A DNA stretch of 64,000 nt. Origin: Culex pipiens pallens. Taxonomy: Eukaryota; Arthropoda; Insecta; Diptera; Culicidae. Of this stretch, positions 11,423 through 23,773 are shown in pieces. Where the stretch lies: assembly GCF_016801865.2 (NCBI RefSeq), contig NC_068938.1, positions 90,916,221 to 90,980,220 on the forward strand, read 5' to 3'. A model generated the notes under the pieces. It had not been told where the DNA came from and ran no database searches. It worked only from the letters and a program-made list of their open reading frames with translations. A program made the position numbers and the translations under genes. Position 1 is the stretch's first letter, and every line of letters starts with the position of its first letter.

Positions 11423-11830
11423 TTTATTTTTTTCCTTCTCTTACCAAATCCATTGTTAGAATAACCAATTACATTAAAATGAACTATAGTATAAATCATA
11501 GTTTAAAGAAAATACAAAAGTTTATTAGGATATAAATAATACGAAATTGTGAATTGATAATTTACTTATAAAAACTAAGCGAATTGAATTTTATTATTAA
11601 GAAAGTGCTCATGAGCAATTACAAGGTTAAACTACTACAATTTTTTTTCAGATGTTTTTTTCTTCTAGGAGTTTACATCAAGTTGTTTACTGGTTAATAG
11701 GATTTAATAATAATGAAAATGTGTTTACACAAAGGGACATGATTTATCGTTAAACATGAACCGAATGTCGTAAAAACTGTCAGTGCTACAAATCGTCTTG
11801 AAATTAGGTATTTGATTATTTAAAACGTAC

Positions 11831-12029
11831 CCGAAACCGCGCGAGCCGCTTCTTCCAGGACCGGAGGCCGGACTCCCAGACCAGGTTCAGCACCTCCCGG
11901 TCGTAGTTCAGGTGCCATCCCTCGTGGGTGATGGAGAACGAGAACGCGACAGCTGAATGGGCTTCAGCCATGGCCCGGCCGCGCTCGACGTCGTCAGATA
12001 ATTACCGGCAGGCAGGGGCAAGTCGTCGT
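11831..12029 (-). CDS. CPT1: CPT1 exon 1: 5' UTR end and codons 1-47
   Basis: First coding exon of carnitine O-palmitoyltransferase 1, the outer mitochondrial membrane enzyme that moves long-chain acyl groups from CoA to carnitine. An acceptor (CTCTTCCAG) ends at 12030. The ATG is at 11971-11969 and reads MAEAHSAVAFSFSITHEGW, the conserved N-terminal regulatory segment of insect CPT1. The exon ends in phase 0 at ...KKRLARFR with donor GTACGT at 11830. Coding part is 141 nt (47 codons). The acceptor before the 5' UTR portion shows that at least one non-coding exon lies further right. This exon is too short to stand out as an ORF and was found by translating the minus strand. Confidence 0.93.
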
Positions 12030-13640
12030 CTGGAAGAGGAGATTAGAAACGAGGTGGTGATAATGAGATTATTCTGTTTTGTAATGTAATCGGCGGAAAA
12101 CTAGATCATTGAACATTTTAAGTTCATTGAAAAGACTGTTTTTTTTTGGTAATTGGACCCGAAAGTATTCCGGGTTGGACTAGAGATAAGATAAGGTTGA
12201 TTGATAATCCGGAGAAGTCCCACGAGGAAGGGATTAAAATGTTGAGGGGGTTTAGAGTTTTAAGGCAACATTGTGGTGGAAATCCGAAAATAAACTTTTG
12301 TTATCTGCAAAGTATGACAATAATTTGCATTGTCATCGGAAAAATATTTTTTTCAAGGATTCTGACGAACAAAATTCCTTACCTTATATTGGATAAAAAG
12401 GAATCACCCTAATCAAAAAATTCCCTCATGAAACGATTTATGAAATACCAAATAGAAGGGTAATTCACTCTTTCCATAAAATAAGACATTTTTTCCTGTA
12501 AAAACAGTTTATCCGTGCTGAAGGCAAACGACTGGACTGGACTGGTATTCTGTAGTTCACCGAAAACGGTACTAGTGCTGCTGGTATGTGACAATCACTG
12601 TCCATGACTGTGTCTGTCAGCTGCGGCTTAACCGGTTTCTCCTTAGGAGGGGTATTTTACGTCTTGGATTTTTTTATGTTAAACACAAAGGCTTGATTAA
12701 GTCGCTTAAACAATAAAAGTGATTTAACTTATAAATTAGCGATATTTAAAAAAATGCTGCAGTTTTTAATATTGTTGTGGCATTACATTACAGGAAATTT
12801 GGCCTTAAAACTATTATCCCTTTTAAGACTGCAAAAATGCATACAGATCAAAACCTATTTAAATTCAGCAAAATATTTGTTTCAAAACCACAATCAAATA
12901 GTGCTACTGCGCGTCAAACCGTTAAACGGCAAGTCAACAAACTGTGATTAATAGTTAACCTTTTAACCTGGAGTAAATGGGTCTGTGTGTGTTTTTTTCT
13001 TTCAATTGTTGCTTGTTTTGCTGATGCACTTGCACAAAGTACAAACAGGCGATCGAGAAACTGGAAGAAGTGCTTTCAGCGACACTTCTGCTGGAGATAA
13101 AGTGGTATAAGTGAGCGTTTCAGAGATATGCGTTTTAAAAATAACTTTAATGTTAAATTAACGTACATTTATTGTTTTCAACACTTTTCATTTGAATTTT
13201 TGTATTTTTATTGATTTTGGTTATACAAAATACAGCATAACAAAAATTAATAAATCGATTTCCATTTTTGAAGGTTCTATAACTCTAAAAACTGCAGCCC
13301 CTGTTCAGACTGTCGTTTCGACATGATGGTGACATGGCGATGATGAAGAAATGTGGAAGAAAATCGAAAATTATAGGATAATTTTGGTAGTTTTGGCATA
13401 TTTTTTCATGCTTCAACAAACGAGAAATATTTTATGAAATATCAACCCAAATGAATTACATCACTTGTCTCACATTTTTTTAAATTTTTAAACACTTTTT
13501 TTGTATTTATTCGTCATAATATCAAATTATATGAGATGTGTTTTTTCACAAAAAAAAAAAACTTTAATCAATGCTTTCTTTTATTATATCATAAATTCAA
13601 TCTGAAAAAAGCCTAAACTGAAAAAAAAAATTTTTGATCA
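12030..13640. other. Non-coding stretch upstream of CPT1 exon 1
   Basis: AT-rich; no supported exon or complete repeat. The ORFs are short and have no recognisable content. If CPT1 has a distal 5' exon this is intron. Confidence 0.5.
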
Positions 13641-14230
13641 GGCTAAAAAAAATTCTGGGGATTCCTTAGCCGAAATAATTAGAACCGCATTTTTTTGTTT
13701 GGTCGTTAGGGTGACCTACACCGTGCTAGGGTGGTCCCAAAACGACAATTTTCGTCAGTTTTCGCTAAAACCACATTTTTCAAAACGCAAATCTAAGGTG
13801 ATTAGTTTGCCTTTCAAGGAAAAATAATTTGATCCGAAAAAACAGCCAAACATTTGAAAAAGTTGTATGAAAAATTAAATTCACGCAGAAAAATATTGAT
13901 TCAACAATTTTTTTCACTAAAAATGCGATAACTTTAAAATTTAAGCGATGACCTATACATGACGCCCGTGTGGATCAATCGGACCGCGCACTGGACTCAC
14001 AATCCAGAGGTCGACGGTTCGAATCCCGTGGCGGGCGCTCTAAAATTCTTTGTGTAAATATGGGTATTCGGCGCCGTCGCTCCGTGCCATACTTTCATAC
14101 ACTTAGGAGCCCAGGGCGGCGAAGTCCTTGTAGATAAAAGGAAGACACTAGTGGTTGTCAACTTCGTTTTCGCTATACATGACGCAACTTGGGCATTTCG
14201 TAGATCTTTTTAATTTTTTTGCCAAATAAA
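13640..14230 (+). repeat. Repeat unit hosting the SINE
   Basis: Diverged relative, in opposite orientation, of the sequence at 10440-11080 (shared AAAATGCGATAACTTTAAAA, GCGATGACCTATACATG and TTAGGGTGACC). It is split by the SINE at 13966-14172. Confidence 0.55.
13966..14172 (+). mobile_element. tRNA-derived SINE with 13-bp TSD
   Basis: The head is a tRNA-like domain: A box GTGGATCAATCGG, anticodon arm CTGGA/CTCACAA/TCCAG (apparent anticodon CAC), B box GGTTCGAATCC, and acceptor-stem complementarity between GCCCG and CGGGC. A non-tRNA body follows. The direct repeat CTATACATGACGC lies at 13953-13965 and 14173-14185, and the interrupted host repeat is contiguous in the related unit at 10470. 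It is therefore a retroposed SINE, not a working tRNA gene. Confidence 0.9.
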
Positions 14231-14401
14231 CACATTACTTCATTTACAACAAGCACCATTGATTAGCGTCAAGTGCATCCTTCGGCATTCCTATTACTGA
14301 TAACAGGTGCACGTGAGCCCCGTCAAACGTGATTCAATGAAAATAAACAATCATCTGCTGCGCGTAAATAACGTTCTTCTCCAGTACACATATAAACAAC
14401 C

Positions 14402-14440
14402 ATATAAAAGCATTACTCCCAGCCAGTGAACGTCAGAGGC
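14402..14440 (+). promoter_or_regulatory. Possible TATA/Inr core promoter
   Basis: TATAAAAG at 14403-14410 with an initiator-like GTCAGAG about 30 nt downstream (A at 14434). The surroundings (14250-14720) are less AT-rich than the flanks. No coding exon can be tied to it, so this is a motif-level call only. Confidence 0.25.
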
Positions 14441-14759
14441 CGGTTTTGGAACGGAAATGAAAACAAAACCCAACCAAGAAAGTGAACCACACACGTCAAA
14501 TTATTGGCACAAATTAGCGCAAACGACCTTGATCTTCACACGCACGCTAGCGATTTTCACGGCAAAGGCCAATGCGTTGCTTATGGTGTTAATATCGGTG
14601 GAGTTGAACCAGCTCAGCTCAGTACTCAGCTGGTGTGAACGCATGCGACCATGGCAAATGGCCTTGGAGTCGGCAATTTTTCTGCGTTTTCTCGTTTTCG
14701 CTTTCGTTTGATGCCGGTGGCGGTATTGCCGATAACTGAAAAGTTTAACTTAGTTTTCT

Positions 14760-17414
14760 TTGTCAATGAATAATAAATGATTGTGCTTTAGAATAATGTT
14801 TTTTAATACAAGTAAAAATGAACTGACGCTTAGAATTAAATATTTCAACTTATTTTAAATTTATTTTTGTTTTTTTTTTTGTTTTATGGTACAAGTTTAA
14901 AATTATTCTTGGACCTATTTTCTGTACTAATTTAATTTGGGAATGTTAGAAAAAATAAATAGTACGTCGACCAAAAAAAATTGTTAAAGTTGCCTGGAGT
15001 TGAAGTCAAGAAAAATCTTTAAAAAGTTGAAGGCGGGATCTTCATTTTTCATATTTATGAATGGATGTTGTTTATGAAGTCGATGCGTTTGTATCCATCC
15101 AGAAACTGTTTTTATTGTTTGATTCAATTTGAAAACCTACTGGTTTAGTGAAAATCTTCACTGTTCGTTGGATCAGCTTCGCTAGAATTAGCGAAGTTTT
15201 TTCCCTGGACGAGAAGAGCTGCAGGATTCTAAAATCAGCCAGGGAATTTATCCACGACTTTGCAGAATGACACTCTCGCCGCAGTTCTTTGCCACCCGTA
15301 AAAAAAGCCTCTTCAAACAGATTAAAACTTGAAAACACACAATTTTTCAGCAAAAAAATTACAAAAAAAAACTAGACAAAATAAAACACATACTACTGAT
15401 TATAAAACAGTTGATTTACCAGTAAGAAAAAAGTCATGCTTGTGCTTGAACAGCCTCCTACTTTGTAGATGTAAACAAAGTGGGATCATTCAAAAATCAC
15501 GTTACGCATTCTCTCTATTCATCACCCAGATTAGGCCAATTGCAATTTGTTTATGTCCTTTAAAAATTTAAATTAACAGTCTCAACATTTCAATGAGAAA
15601 AGTTTTGTTAAATGCATTATATGGCAGAACAGTTGACTTACTACAATCATACATTTTCATTCAACATTAACCAGAGCGGGGGGTACGGGAACTGTCAACG
15701 TATTTTTTTATTCATCTTCTAAAGTACTTTCTACAAAATAATTTCCAACAAAGTTATTGGGTTCGCAAGTTTGTCAATTTTGGAATAAAAAACAACAAGT
15801 TAAACCTTTTTTTTCATTTTGCCTCATTTTGCCTTAAGCTTAGTACGGAGCTCGGAAGGAACGCTAGACTCCATTAACAACGAAACTCCCAAGCTCGAGA
15901 GTAAAGGGGACTTTGTATGGAAATACTCCTTTTTCCCGAGCATGGAAGTTAGGTGTTAAAAAACGCTTTTTAAGAAACGATCACGAAAATATTTTTCTAT
16001 GACTTGTTCACGCACGGTGCTTGGAAAATACAAAATAAAAAAACATAATAATTTGAAAAAAAATAGAAATGTATTCATTTAAAATAAAAAACTTAGAAAT
16101 CTAAAAATATAAAAAAATAAAACATCAAAAGATTTTTAAAGTTTTAAAATTGAGAGATCTAAAAATTTCAGAATTCAAAAAATTTAAAGTTAAAATGTTA
16201 AAATTGCGGAAATAACTTATAAATTTCAAAATTCAGAAATAGTGCCATATAGGACAACGAAAATCCTAACTTTTCCAAAAATGAACCCCTATAAATTTTA
16301 CTTACAAAAAAAAGAAGAAAATTTTGTATTTGAGCAATAGGTTTTCTTAAACATGCAATAAATGCTAATTTTGAGCATCTTAATTGCATGTTTGTTCAGT
16401 AATGAGTTATAAAAATAACTCATACGAAAAAGATTTATTTTGTATGGAAATTGTCCACGAGGGGGGGTTCTGAGATTTCAAAAAAGTGTCCACGTGGGTT
16501 ATGGAGGGTCCCTTTAGTGAAACATTTAACTAATTGATATGCAAAAAATTACACATTTACATAATTTGACTTTGACAGACTTCAGATCTCATGGTTCTGT
16601 ACAAAGGGTTATGAAATAGTCTTTAAATATTGAAAACTTGTAAAAAATACTCGTCGGCTCTACTTGGGTGTCCACTAATTGTTAACAAACCCTATCCTAA
16701 AGTTAAAATTTTACAGAATTTTATATTCAAACTGTCAAAACTATGAAAAACTCAAAAAAAAAATTTACAAAAATAAATTTAAAATTTGTATACTTGATTA
16801 AAAAAGCTAACATTTAAGAATTCAAAAATTCAAAACATAAAAAATGCTAAAAATTAAAAAATTTCAATCATTTAGAGTTTAAGAATTGGATAATTTTGGA
16901 TTTTTGACTGATTAAATTTTTAATGATTTTTTTTTTAATTTGAAAATTACTTAATGCTTTTTTCTGAAATAATAAACAGAGAATAGGGTTTGTTCAAAAT
17001 TACATTCATGAATAGGAGGAGGGCGGGTCTGGGGTTTGTGACCACCCATGTTAAAGTTATAGGAATAGTGCGTAACAGGGGGAGGGGGGTCTCTAAAATC
17101 CCTAAAATGTTTGGGCGTTATACTTGAACAACTCCGTAAATGTTAAAACAAGCAAAAAAATAAAAATGTTTAAACATTGAATTTTCGAGTCATGGTTTCA
17201 ACATTTGAATGAAGAAAGTGTTTTAAAATGCATTATACACCTGCCCAGTTGTTTTTGCGGTGCTGTGCATTGGAATTTCATAAACATTCAAAATACAGTC
17301 CAGACTCGATTATCCGAAGGCCTTTTCAAAATTTCACTCCGGATAATCAAAGCTTTTTGTTCCGAAGTTTTTCCGAGGACTTCGTATGAACGAGTCTGGA
17401 TAAATGTGTTAAAG
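14760..17414. other. AT-rich non-coding stretch
   Basis: No supported gene. A partial copy of the GTCCACGTGG MITE (see 23774-23940) lies at about 16435-16520. Around 16050-16200 and 16740-16950 the sequence is very A/T-rich, with many short near-repeats such as AAAATTTAAAA and AATTCAAAAATT. Confidence 0.5.
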
Positions 17415-17422
17415 GGTTTGAT

Positions 17423-17623
17423 TAGAGAGCCTGGATCTTATTAGAGAACGGACATCTCAAACCAAAAGTACCAATCGAAGCACGAGAAGTGTCAAACGGA
17501 GGTACCAATCGAGCAAAATCCTTTGTCTTATGCTCGTTTGGTACCTCCGTTTGACAGTTCTCGTGCTTCGATTGGTACTTTTGGTTTGAGATGTCCGTTC
17601 TCTAATAAGATCCAGGCTCTCTA
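17423..17623. mobile_element. 201-bp hAT-like MITE
   Basis: Inverted termini TAGAGAGCCTGGATCTTATT, with arms extending over about 85 bp (through ...TTGACAGTTCTCGTGCTTCG), and an exact 8-bp target duplication GGTTTGAT at 17415-17422 and 17624-17631. No ORF. The 8-bp duplication indicates hAT-type transposition in trans. Confidence 0.9.
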
Positions 17624-17631
17624 GGTTTGAT

Positions 17632-19310
17632 TACTTTGAAAACAATTTTTTAACATAAATGCCCATTTTTATATAAGATTGAGGGTATCCGCTTCCAAGC
17701 CTTTTTTATGTCAGCAAAAACGAGTTTTAATGTTTCTGCGATCTGCTGCATGAAATATATCGTTCTTTGTTAGACTCCACAAGTTGTGTATCTCAAGTCA
17801 ATTCTTCTGCCTGTTTTGTGCTCTCCGTGATTAGCATGATGAGGTTGCTCAAACTCCATTCAGTGCAACGAGCTCATAAAAAAGTCCAACAATCTCAACA
17901 CACACTCTCAGTCTCAGAGCTCGTTGTTCCACCACATTCATCACTTGCTCACTTGCTAGAGATTGATCTTTGTACCGAGACTTCTACCGTTCACACAAGT
18001 TTACGTACGGTTCTTCCCGGTCTTCGTGTACCCCCCTGCCCCCGACCTGCCCTTAACACAAGTCTTGGAGGTCACCACCTCATCGATTCGAAGTGCGTTT
18101 CACCAACTTCAACAGAACTGGTTGTTCTTCGACTCAGGTATAAAGGAGTACAAGGGCACACACGGCCCTTAATTACTCTGTACTCGTTGAACGATTTCTG
18201 GTTTTCAATGAACTTCTTACTTTTTCAAGTTTCGATTTCCGTTTGGAACTTACACTTTTCACACCAAACGGTACCGATTATACAATTGAGCGGTTAAGCG
18301 ATTTGACGCACTAAAGTGAATTTTTCAAAGCTTCTTGGAAACTCTCGTTGTCTTCGTTGAGCTGGGGATTCAAAAATTCACACATGCAATCACGTCAGCT
18401 GTTGGTCTTCAGCCGCAGGTTTCTCCTCACTTCGCTTCTCATTAAGAACACGCGATCTGTTTGCACACACTTTGCCACTCGGGAAAAGGTCGCTGATCTC
18501 TGGCACTCTATGGCGGAAAAGTCGAGCGGAAAATTCGTGCACTCTCACGCACGCACGCACACAACCACACGAGTTAGCAGCACGTGGTGGTTGAGGAATT
18601 CGCTATTAGTTGAACACAACCCGGAGTTACGACCGCACTGCACCGACAACAATACTCGACTGAGGAGGACTGCCGCCGCGTTCGAGTTTGTACAAAGCAA
18701 CAGGAGGAGGTATGTTCTCGTCGTCGTCGTCGTCGTCGTTGTCTGCGCCGAAACCAGCTGAACGAGAGTGTGTGTATTTGTGAGACTAGAGTTGAATTAG
18801 TACTGCTTTGGCTAGTTCTTGCTAGTCGTCGCAGTTCCGAGTTGACCTATCGGCGTGGACCTTGAGTAATTCACCTAACCGTGAAAAGTCCCCGGCCACT
18901 GCACTGCTGGCTTTCTATGGCGGGTGATTTTCTAAGTTTAAGGACTTTTGCAACCAAGTCGTGACAAATGTATGTCCGGTGGAAACTCTAATCACCCAAT
19001 GACGCATTGACGAGGTTTTCCAAACTTTGTTGATATCTTAGATCACCTTTTTCATAGACATTTCAACCTTCTGAAGATTTCGCTATGCAACAAGCTAAAA
19101 TTTTGTCAAGCTTTTCAAAGCCGATTTGTATATTGATCACCAGAACATGCAAGAATCGATTTTTTAATCTTTATCTGTTTTACCACATATCGTTGGCTGA
19201 AAGACTTCGAAAGAAAATTACGGGGTATTAAATATTGCAGTTCTATATGGTTTGTAGAAATACATTGCACAAAGAAGTTCTTCCTGTATAATCCCAGATC
19301 GGAAGGCACG
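17632..19310. other. Unique-looking region, possible plus-strand 5' exon
   Basis: Richer in GC than its neighbours from 17.8 to 18.9 kb, with CTCAGTCTCAGAG near 17.91 kb, CAAC/CACG-rich stretches, a (GTC)n run at 18718-18740 and a fair donor GAG|GTATGT near 18709. This looks like promoter/5' UTR sequence, but I cannot define an exon. Confidence 0.25.
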
Positions 19311-20195
19311 CCGTCAGGTAACCTTCTGAGATCCGGCATCAAAAAATGTATGAACAACATTTAAGTGTTCATAACTTTTGACAGGTTTGTCAGATCTTCA
19401 ATATTTTGGATTCGTGGGAAAGGTCTTATGATTACCCATCCAACCATGGGTTGCAAGATACATCTAGACAACGTTTTCAACTACATATCCGAGATCCGGC
19501 CTTCAAAAAAAGTATAAATAACACTTGCAAAGCAATCCAGTTTAACGACCCCCGGGTTTTTTGTGGTCTCTGTTGCAAGTATCTGCTCATTTCTAGGCGT
19601 CCGATGGTTATGTGTGGTGAGTCACCCAAAACCTCTTTTACGCAAATGCACCGACGTTTTACTTCCCCATCCGATAGAAGGCCAGGAGGATAAGGCGGGA
19701 ATCAAACCCGCGCCCCATAGCAACTTAGGGATCGGCAGCCGAAGCCGCTAACCACCGCGCCACGAGGCCCCACAACAATAACACTAGACTAGGGTTGTCA
19801 GATTTTCAGTGTTTTGGAAAGATCTTTTAACTACCTTTCTAAAAATGTATAACATGACGGGGTTTTTTTTACAAAAACCACCCTTTTTACAATCTTCCGA
19901 ACATTAGTCTACATCGTTTTTTTTGCGTAACTTTTGAAGTACTTAACTAAACGTCATGATATAAAAATAGTAGTTTATGGGAACGAATGAGACCAAAATG
20001 GTCAAAATCGGTTCAGCCAGCACCGAGATAATCAAGCAAAATTATTTTGATCAACATCCCACCAGCACTCACATTTGCTCAGTACATGATTCTGAGCCGA
20101 TATGTATACGTGAAGGTGGGTATAGGTAGTCAAATAAAGACATTCATTTTTCGAGTGATTTTATAGCCTTTCCGCATTGAGGTGAGGAAGGCAAA
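19311..20195 (+). repeat. Family A repeat, copy 3, with SINE insertion
   Basis: 5'-truncated copy: starts in the GAGATCCGGC block and ends ATTGAGGTGAGGAAGGCAAAA. It is interrupted at 19526-19776 by a SINE. Confidence 0.75.
19526..19776 (-). mobile_element. tRNA-derived SINE (minus) with 9-bp TSD
   Basis: Read on the minus strand it starts GGGGCCTCGTGGCGCGGTGG (A-box region GCGGTGGTTAGCGG) with B box GGGTTTGATTCC. The body contains TATCGGATGGGGAAGTAAAA and CCACACATAACCATCGG. The direct repeat AATAACACT lies at 19517-19525 and 19777-19785 inside a family A repeat. Confidence 0.85.
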
Positions 20196-20260
20196 ACGTT
20201 ACTTAATCCACTTTTAGGTGGTCGATGCCTTCCTCTCATTCAGACGTGCATCCGCTCTAA
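20196..20260 (+). repeat. Family A 5' end fragment, tandem to copy 3
   Basis: AACGTTACTTAATCCACTTT, AGGTGGTCGATGCCTTCCTC directly abuts the 3' end of copy 3, giving a head-to-tail junction of the family. Confidence 0.7.
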
Positions 20261-20794
20261 CTCCTCTTTTAGAAGAACTTGTTTGGCATTTCGCGTATAT
20301 GACTCCCAGCATGTTGTGCCAGTAATGAGAGTACACTAATTAAGCTAATCTTCAAAGCTCCCGAAGACCCTGCGAGGCTATATTATACACGAAGTGAGAT
20401 ATAGAACCGTTAAGTGCACTCAAAGAGCTTTTAAGAAGTTCTTCTTGAGAGCTTATGAGAACAGTCACATGAAAATATACCCGAAGTCGGTTTTTCCAAT
20501 GAACCAATGTTTTCTACACATTATTTAAGCTAAAAACAAGACGTTTTTAACTGGCAACAAGCATAACATTACTTTAAACGTAAATGCCAACTAGAACAAG
20601 CTGAGTGCCGTTAAGAAGAGCTCTTAGTGCCGATGCATGTCTGCTCTCATTTATATGGTAGGTAATTTCGTCTAAATTCGAAATTTTCCGATTTCAAAAA
20701 AAATGCAGACCTTTTGTCAATAATATAAAGACCCCGCCTTTGAAGAAAATGACAGCTTCGTTGAAAATCACCCTTTTTGTAGGTGCCTAAAAAG

Positions 20795-21971
20795 TTTTTT
20801 TTTTTTTTTTTTTTTTGGTTTTATTATAGAGACTTTACACCATTGTGCATTCATCTCTTCAAGGTGGATAGTGAAAGAGGAAAGATTACATAGTTTAAAA
20901 TCACTTGTCTGGCAATATTCAATAATTGTTACCATGCCTTTTTTCTAACGATTTCTGTCTATGTTTCAAATATTTAGCAGAATATTTAAAGAGTGAATTA
21001 TCAAGTTCTTCAAGTTTATCTTCGTCCTCTTCTTCCAGGGATTTAGAAGTTATCTCACAACACTTTTTCTTATAATATTTAGCTTTTATGACATCTTCAT
21101 CTTCTTCATCAGTTTCTTCTGCAGCCATCTCTCTTCGTTTTGTTGTCAATTCGTCATCCGCGTCCAAATATGCCTGTAAGCGCTTCCGGGTTTTGCGAGT
21201 GTGCTTAGAAAGCACGGTCTCGAATCCATCGTTGTCTTCTTCATCAATTTCACTTGTTTGCATTGCATATAGGTCAGGTTCACTGTTGTTACTTTTGCTG
21301 CTGCTGCTGCTTGGCTCAGGTTCAATCGGTGGTGTACTGCTTTTTTGGTTCACCTTTTTACTCGAATCCGCACATTTTTTGTTCTTTGCTTTGAGTTTGC
21401 AAAGCGATTTTTTGCCTATAATCGTCACTGCTGCAGCAGCATTGTTTACAGTGATTGATTTCGGCGTTGGCTGTTTCAGCAACATCCGCAGGGTCCGAAC
21501 TCCATTTGGGATCCCTGGGAAGAAGTTAATCCAGCGGTCGTTGGTGATGGTCAAAATTTCGCCGTATTTACTCATCACTTTGACTACGTCATCATTGCTT
21601 ATGCCTAGAGGTAGGTCAAGCACACGAACTTCCGTAGCGTTGTTGTCCAGGTAAATCGGGATTTTGCAACCCTGATATACCAGAGGTTTGTCGATGATGG
21701 ACGAAGCCATTGCTGAGTCGGCGAACTGCAGCACGGCTATTCTTCTTCTATTGCATAATTGCAATGCTCGCAAGTTTTCTTGGTTTACTTGAAGGTCTGC
21801 GAGAAATTTTTTTACAAGCTTTGGGCTTGGTTGGTTTTGGAGTTGACAAAAATCCAGAACCACACTGTTTTTGTCTACGGTGCACATTTTGAAAAAAGCG
21901 GCGACGCGCACACAAACTGCGGACTGGCGTTGAGAATGCGACTTGTAAGGTCGGCGGTTACTTTGCAACTG
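20795..21971 (-). mobile_element. ORF1-only non-LTR retroelement 1
   Basis: Complete-looking 1.18-kb minus-strand insertion. The 5' end is CAGTTGCAAAGTAACC, followed by a short GC-rich leader, one ORF, a 3' UTR with AATAAA, and a 22-base poly(A) (T run 20795-20816). Flanking repeats are GCCTAAAAAG (20785-20794) and GCCTAAACAG (21972-21981), one mismatch. No endonuclease, RT or RNase H is present in or around it. Confidence 0.8.
20919..21887 (-). CDS. Gag-like ORF1 protein, no zinc knuckle
   Basis: 322-aa ORF starting at AAAATGTGCACC (MCTVDKN); the frame is open further upstream, but that is leader sequence. The N-terminal 100 residues are mixed. A segment near residues 105-135 (EVRVLDLPLGISNDDVVKVM then SKYGEIL) resembles an RRM-type fold as found in some LINE ORF1 proteins. 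The C-terminal half is highly charged and low complexity (poly-Ser, then Asp/Glu-rich and Lys/Arg-rich). No CCHC motif is visible. It probably binds RNA. It is not similar to the three other gag-like ORFs in this window. Confidence 0.6.
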   Translation of the reverse strand: MCTVDKNSVVLDFCQLQNQPSPKLVKKFLADLQVNQENLRALQLCNRRRIAVLQFADSAMASSIIDKPLVYQGCKIPIYLDNNATEVRVLDLPLGISNDDVVKVMSKYGEILTITNDRWINFFPGIPNGVRTLRMLLKQPTPKSITVNNAAAAVTIIGKKSLCKLKAKNKKCADSSKKVNQKSSTPPIEPEPSSSSSKSNNSEPDLYAMQTSEIDEEDNDGFETVLSKHTRKTRKRLQAYLDADDELTTKRREMAAEETDEEDEDVIKAKYYKKKCCEITSKSLEEEDEDKLEELDNSLFKYSAKYLKHRQKSLEKRHGNNY

Positions 21972-21999
21972 GCCTAAACAGTTGTTTTTATCATAACTT

Positions 22000-22590
22000 T
22001 TAAACAACTGAATAAAACTTTACAATTTTCAATACCAAGCTGTTGAACCCAAAACTGGATCAGTGGACCACATTCGGGCAAAATTCGTTCAGCCAAAGCC
22101 GAGAAAATCAAGTGAGTCCATAAGTACACCCAGAACCGGGTATCGGCATACGAGAGGATAAAGAGCATGGTTTGGTAGTAAAATGGTACTGTGAACGGAC
22201 GGAGAGGATAAATCTCGAAATTACCGAGAGTACTTTACTCGTGAGTTCATTTTCCAAAAAAGTTCATCCTTGAAAATAAAAAAAAGTACCGATACCGAGA
22301 CTTGAACCCAAGACCTTAGGCTTAGTGAACTGCACCTTAGCCGTATCGGTCACCAAGGTTCGGTGACTAAGTGGCAGTAATTTGTCCATATAAGCCACTC
22401 TATGAGATGAACTTTTTCAATGAACGAATGAACACGATTTGTTGTGGTTGTAAGCGCAAGAGGTCTATACTCTCGCCAAATAGTACTTTCCTCTCGTTTC
22501 ATTTCGAAAGGAGAAAGGATAAATAAAAGGGGTCAATTTAAAAAGTTCATCTTTCGAGTGATTTATAGCCTCTCCTCAGTGAGGGAGCAA
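22000..22590 (+). repeat. Degenerate family A-related repeat
   Basis: Shares ATCATAACTTTTAAACAAC, TTCGTTCAGCCAAAGCCGAG and a terminal TTTCGAGTGATTTATAGCC, CTCAGTGAGG block with family A, but is diverged and interrupted by the tRNA-like segment. Confidence 0.5.
22288..22350 (-). repeat. tRNA-like fragment (SINE head)
   Basis: On the minus strand ACCGATACGGCTAAGGTGC ... GGGTTCAAGTC ... GTATCGGT: an 8-bp acceptor stem and recognisable A and B boxes, but no regular anticodon arm. It lies inside a region with remnants of family A sequence. Likely a SINE or a tRNA pseudogene. Confidence 0.6.
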
Positions 22591-23236
22591 AAATCTTTGT
22601 CTTATATTGAGCTCAAATAAGACTCCAAAAAACTCTTGAGTAATTTGGAAAATTTTAAATCCAAGATGGCGGCCATAACGACCTAACAACATTGAAAAAA
22701 ATGCATTTAGCTCCGCATGAAATCGGAAAATAGTTGTCTCGATACCTTTACTATTTTCGGTGGTTTCTGATCACGAGTCCGAAGTCCATTTTTCGATATT
22801 TTGGATGAAGGGACGGTACGACTCTTTCCATCTTCTAACATGAGCAGTTTACTAGGAAATCGGCCGCATTTGTGCATTTTTTTATTAAGCTCAATCTCAT
22901 TGGGGCCTTCCTTAGACCAATGAAGCCATTTCGTCTAATTTTTTTTGTTGCCCACTGCAACCACCTGAGAAGATTATTTTTTGTGATGTACCCTGGTTAC
23001 TGTCCATACTACAAATTACTCGTATCCATTGGATCGGAAGACGAGGGGTTATTTTGCAGACATGGTTTATCCCAACTTGGCGCGATACAGTCGATGAACT
23101 GTATGACCTTCTTGGGATGGGTGTGGTGCCATTTTGTCTCATACAAAAATCGTACGTAAATATTCAAAAATCCGTATCTTTCGAAGGCATTTTCTGATCG
23201 ATTAGGGGTCTTTGACAAATGTGTGAGCACAGAGTA

Positions 23237-23402
23237 CACCCTTACCAAAAATCATGATTTTTTGAGTTCCAAATCCCACTTTTCATACGATTTTTTGAGT
23301 TCAGGTACTACAACCATAAAAATGGTTATATGGGTTGAACTGAAAAAATCGTATGAAAAGTGGGATTTGGAACTCAAAAAATCATGATTTTTGGTAAGGG
23401 TG
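23237..23402. mobile_element. 166-bp Tc1/mariner-type MITE
   Basis: Near-perfect hairpin with ends CACCCTTACCAAAAATCATG and complement, flanked by TA on both sides (23235-23236, 23403-23404). Short loop around 23300-23330. No ORF. Confidence 0.8.
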
Positions 23403-23773
23403 TAACACATCTTACTCTGTGGTGTGGGTGTAGTTGAGACAAAACTTCAATTTCCCAAAATCCGTATTTATTTTTCATTTTTGCGGCCAAACATTTTGCC
23501 ACCGAGTTGTTTTTTTTTTTCATAGAATGAAACAATTGTAGAATTTTGTGATCTATTCGAAAAAAATATTTTGAAAATTTTGGAACCAAGACAAACATTT
23601 CAAGGCCAAATATTCAATATTACCACAGACAAAGCTTGAAAAGGGATCTGTCACTGAATGAAACTGTTCGATATTTTATAGAACTTTCTGTCAGCGATCA
23701 TTGCCGAAAACGAAATTTTAGAAAAAATCGGAAGAGAACTTTGCTTTCCTCTCCCGCGCACGAAAAATCGGTA

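Noticed and set aside
13966..14045. tRNA gene (apparent anticodon CAC)
   Set aside because: Flanked by a 13-bp target duplication, followed by a non-tRNA body and inserted in a repeat; it is a SINE head.
21088..21654. 188-aa plus-strand Ser/Leu-rich ORF
   Set aside because: Antisense of the low-complexity part of the ORF1 protein at 20919-21887.
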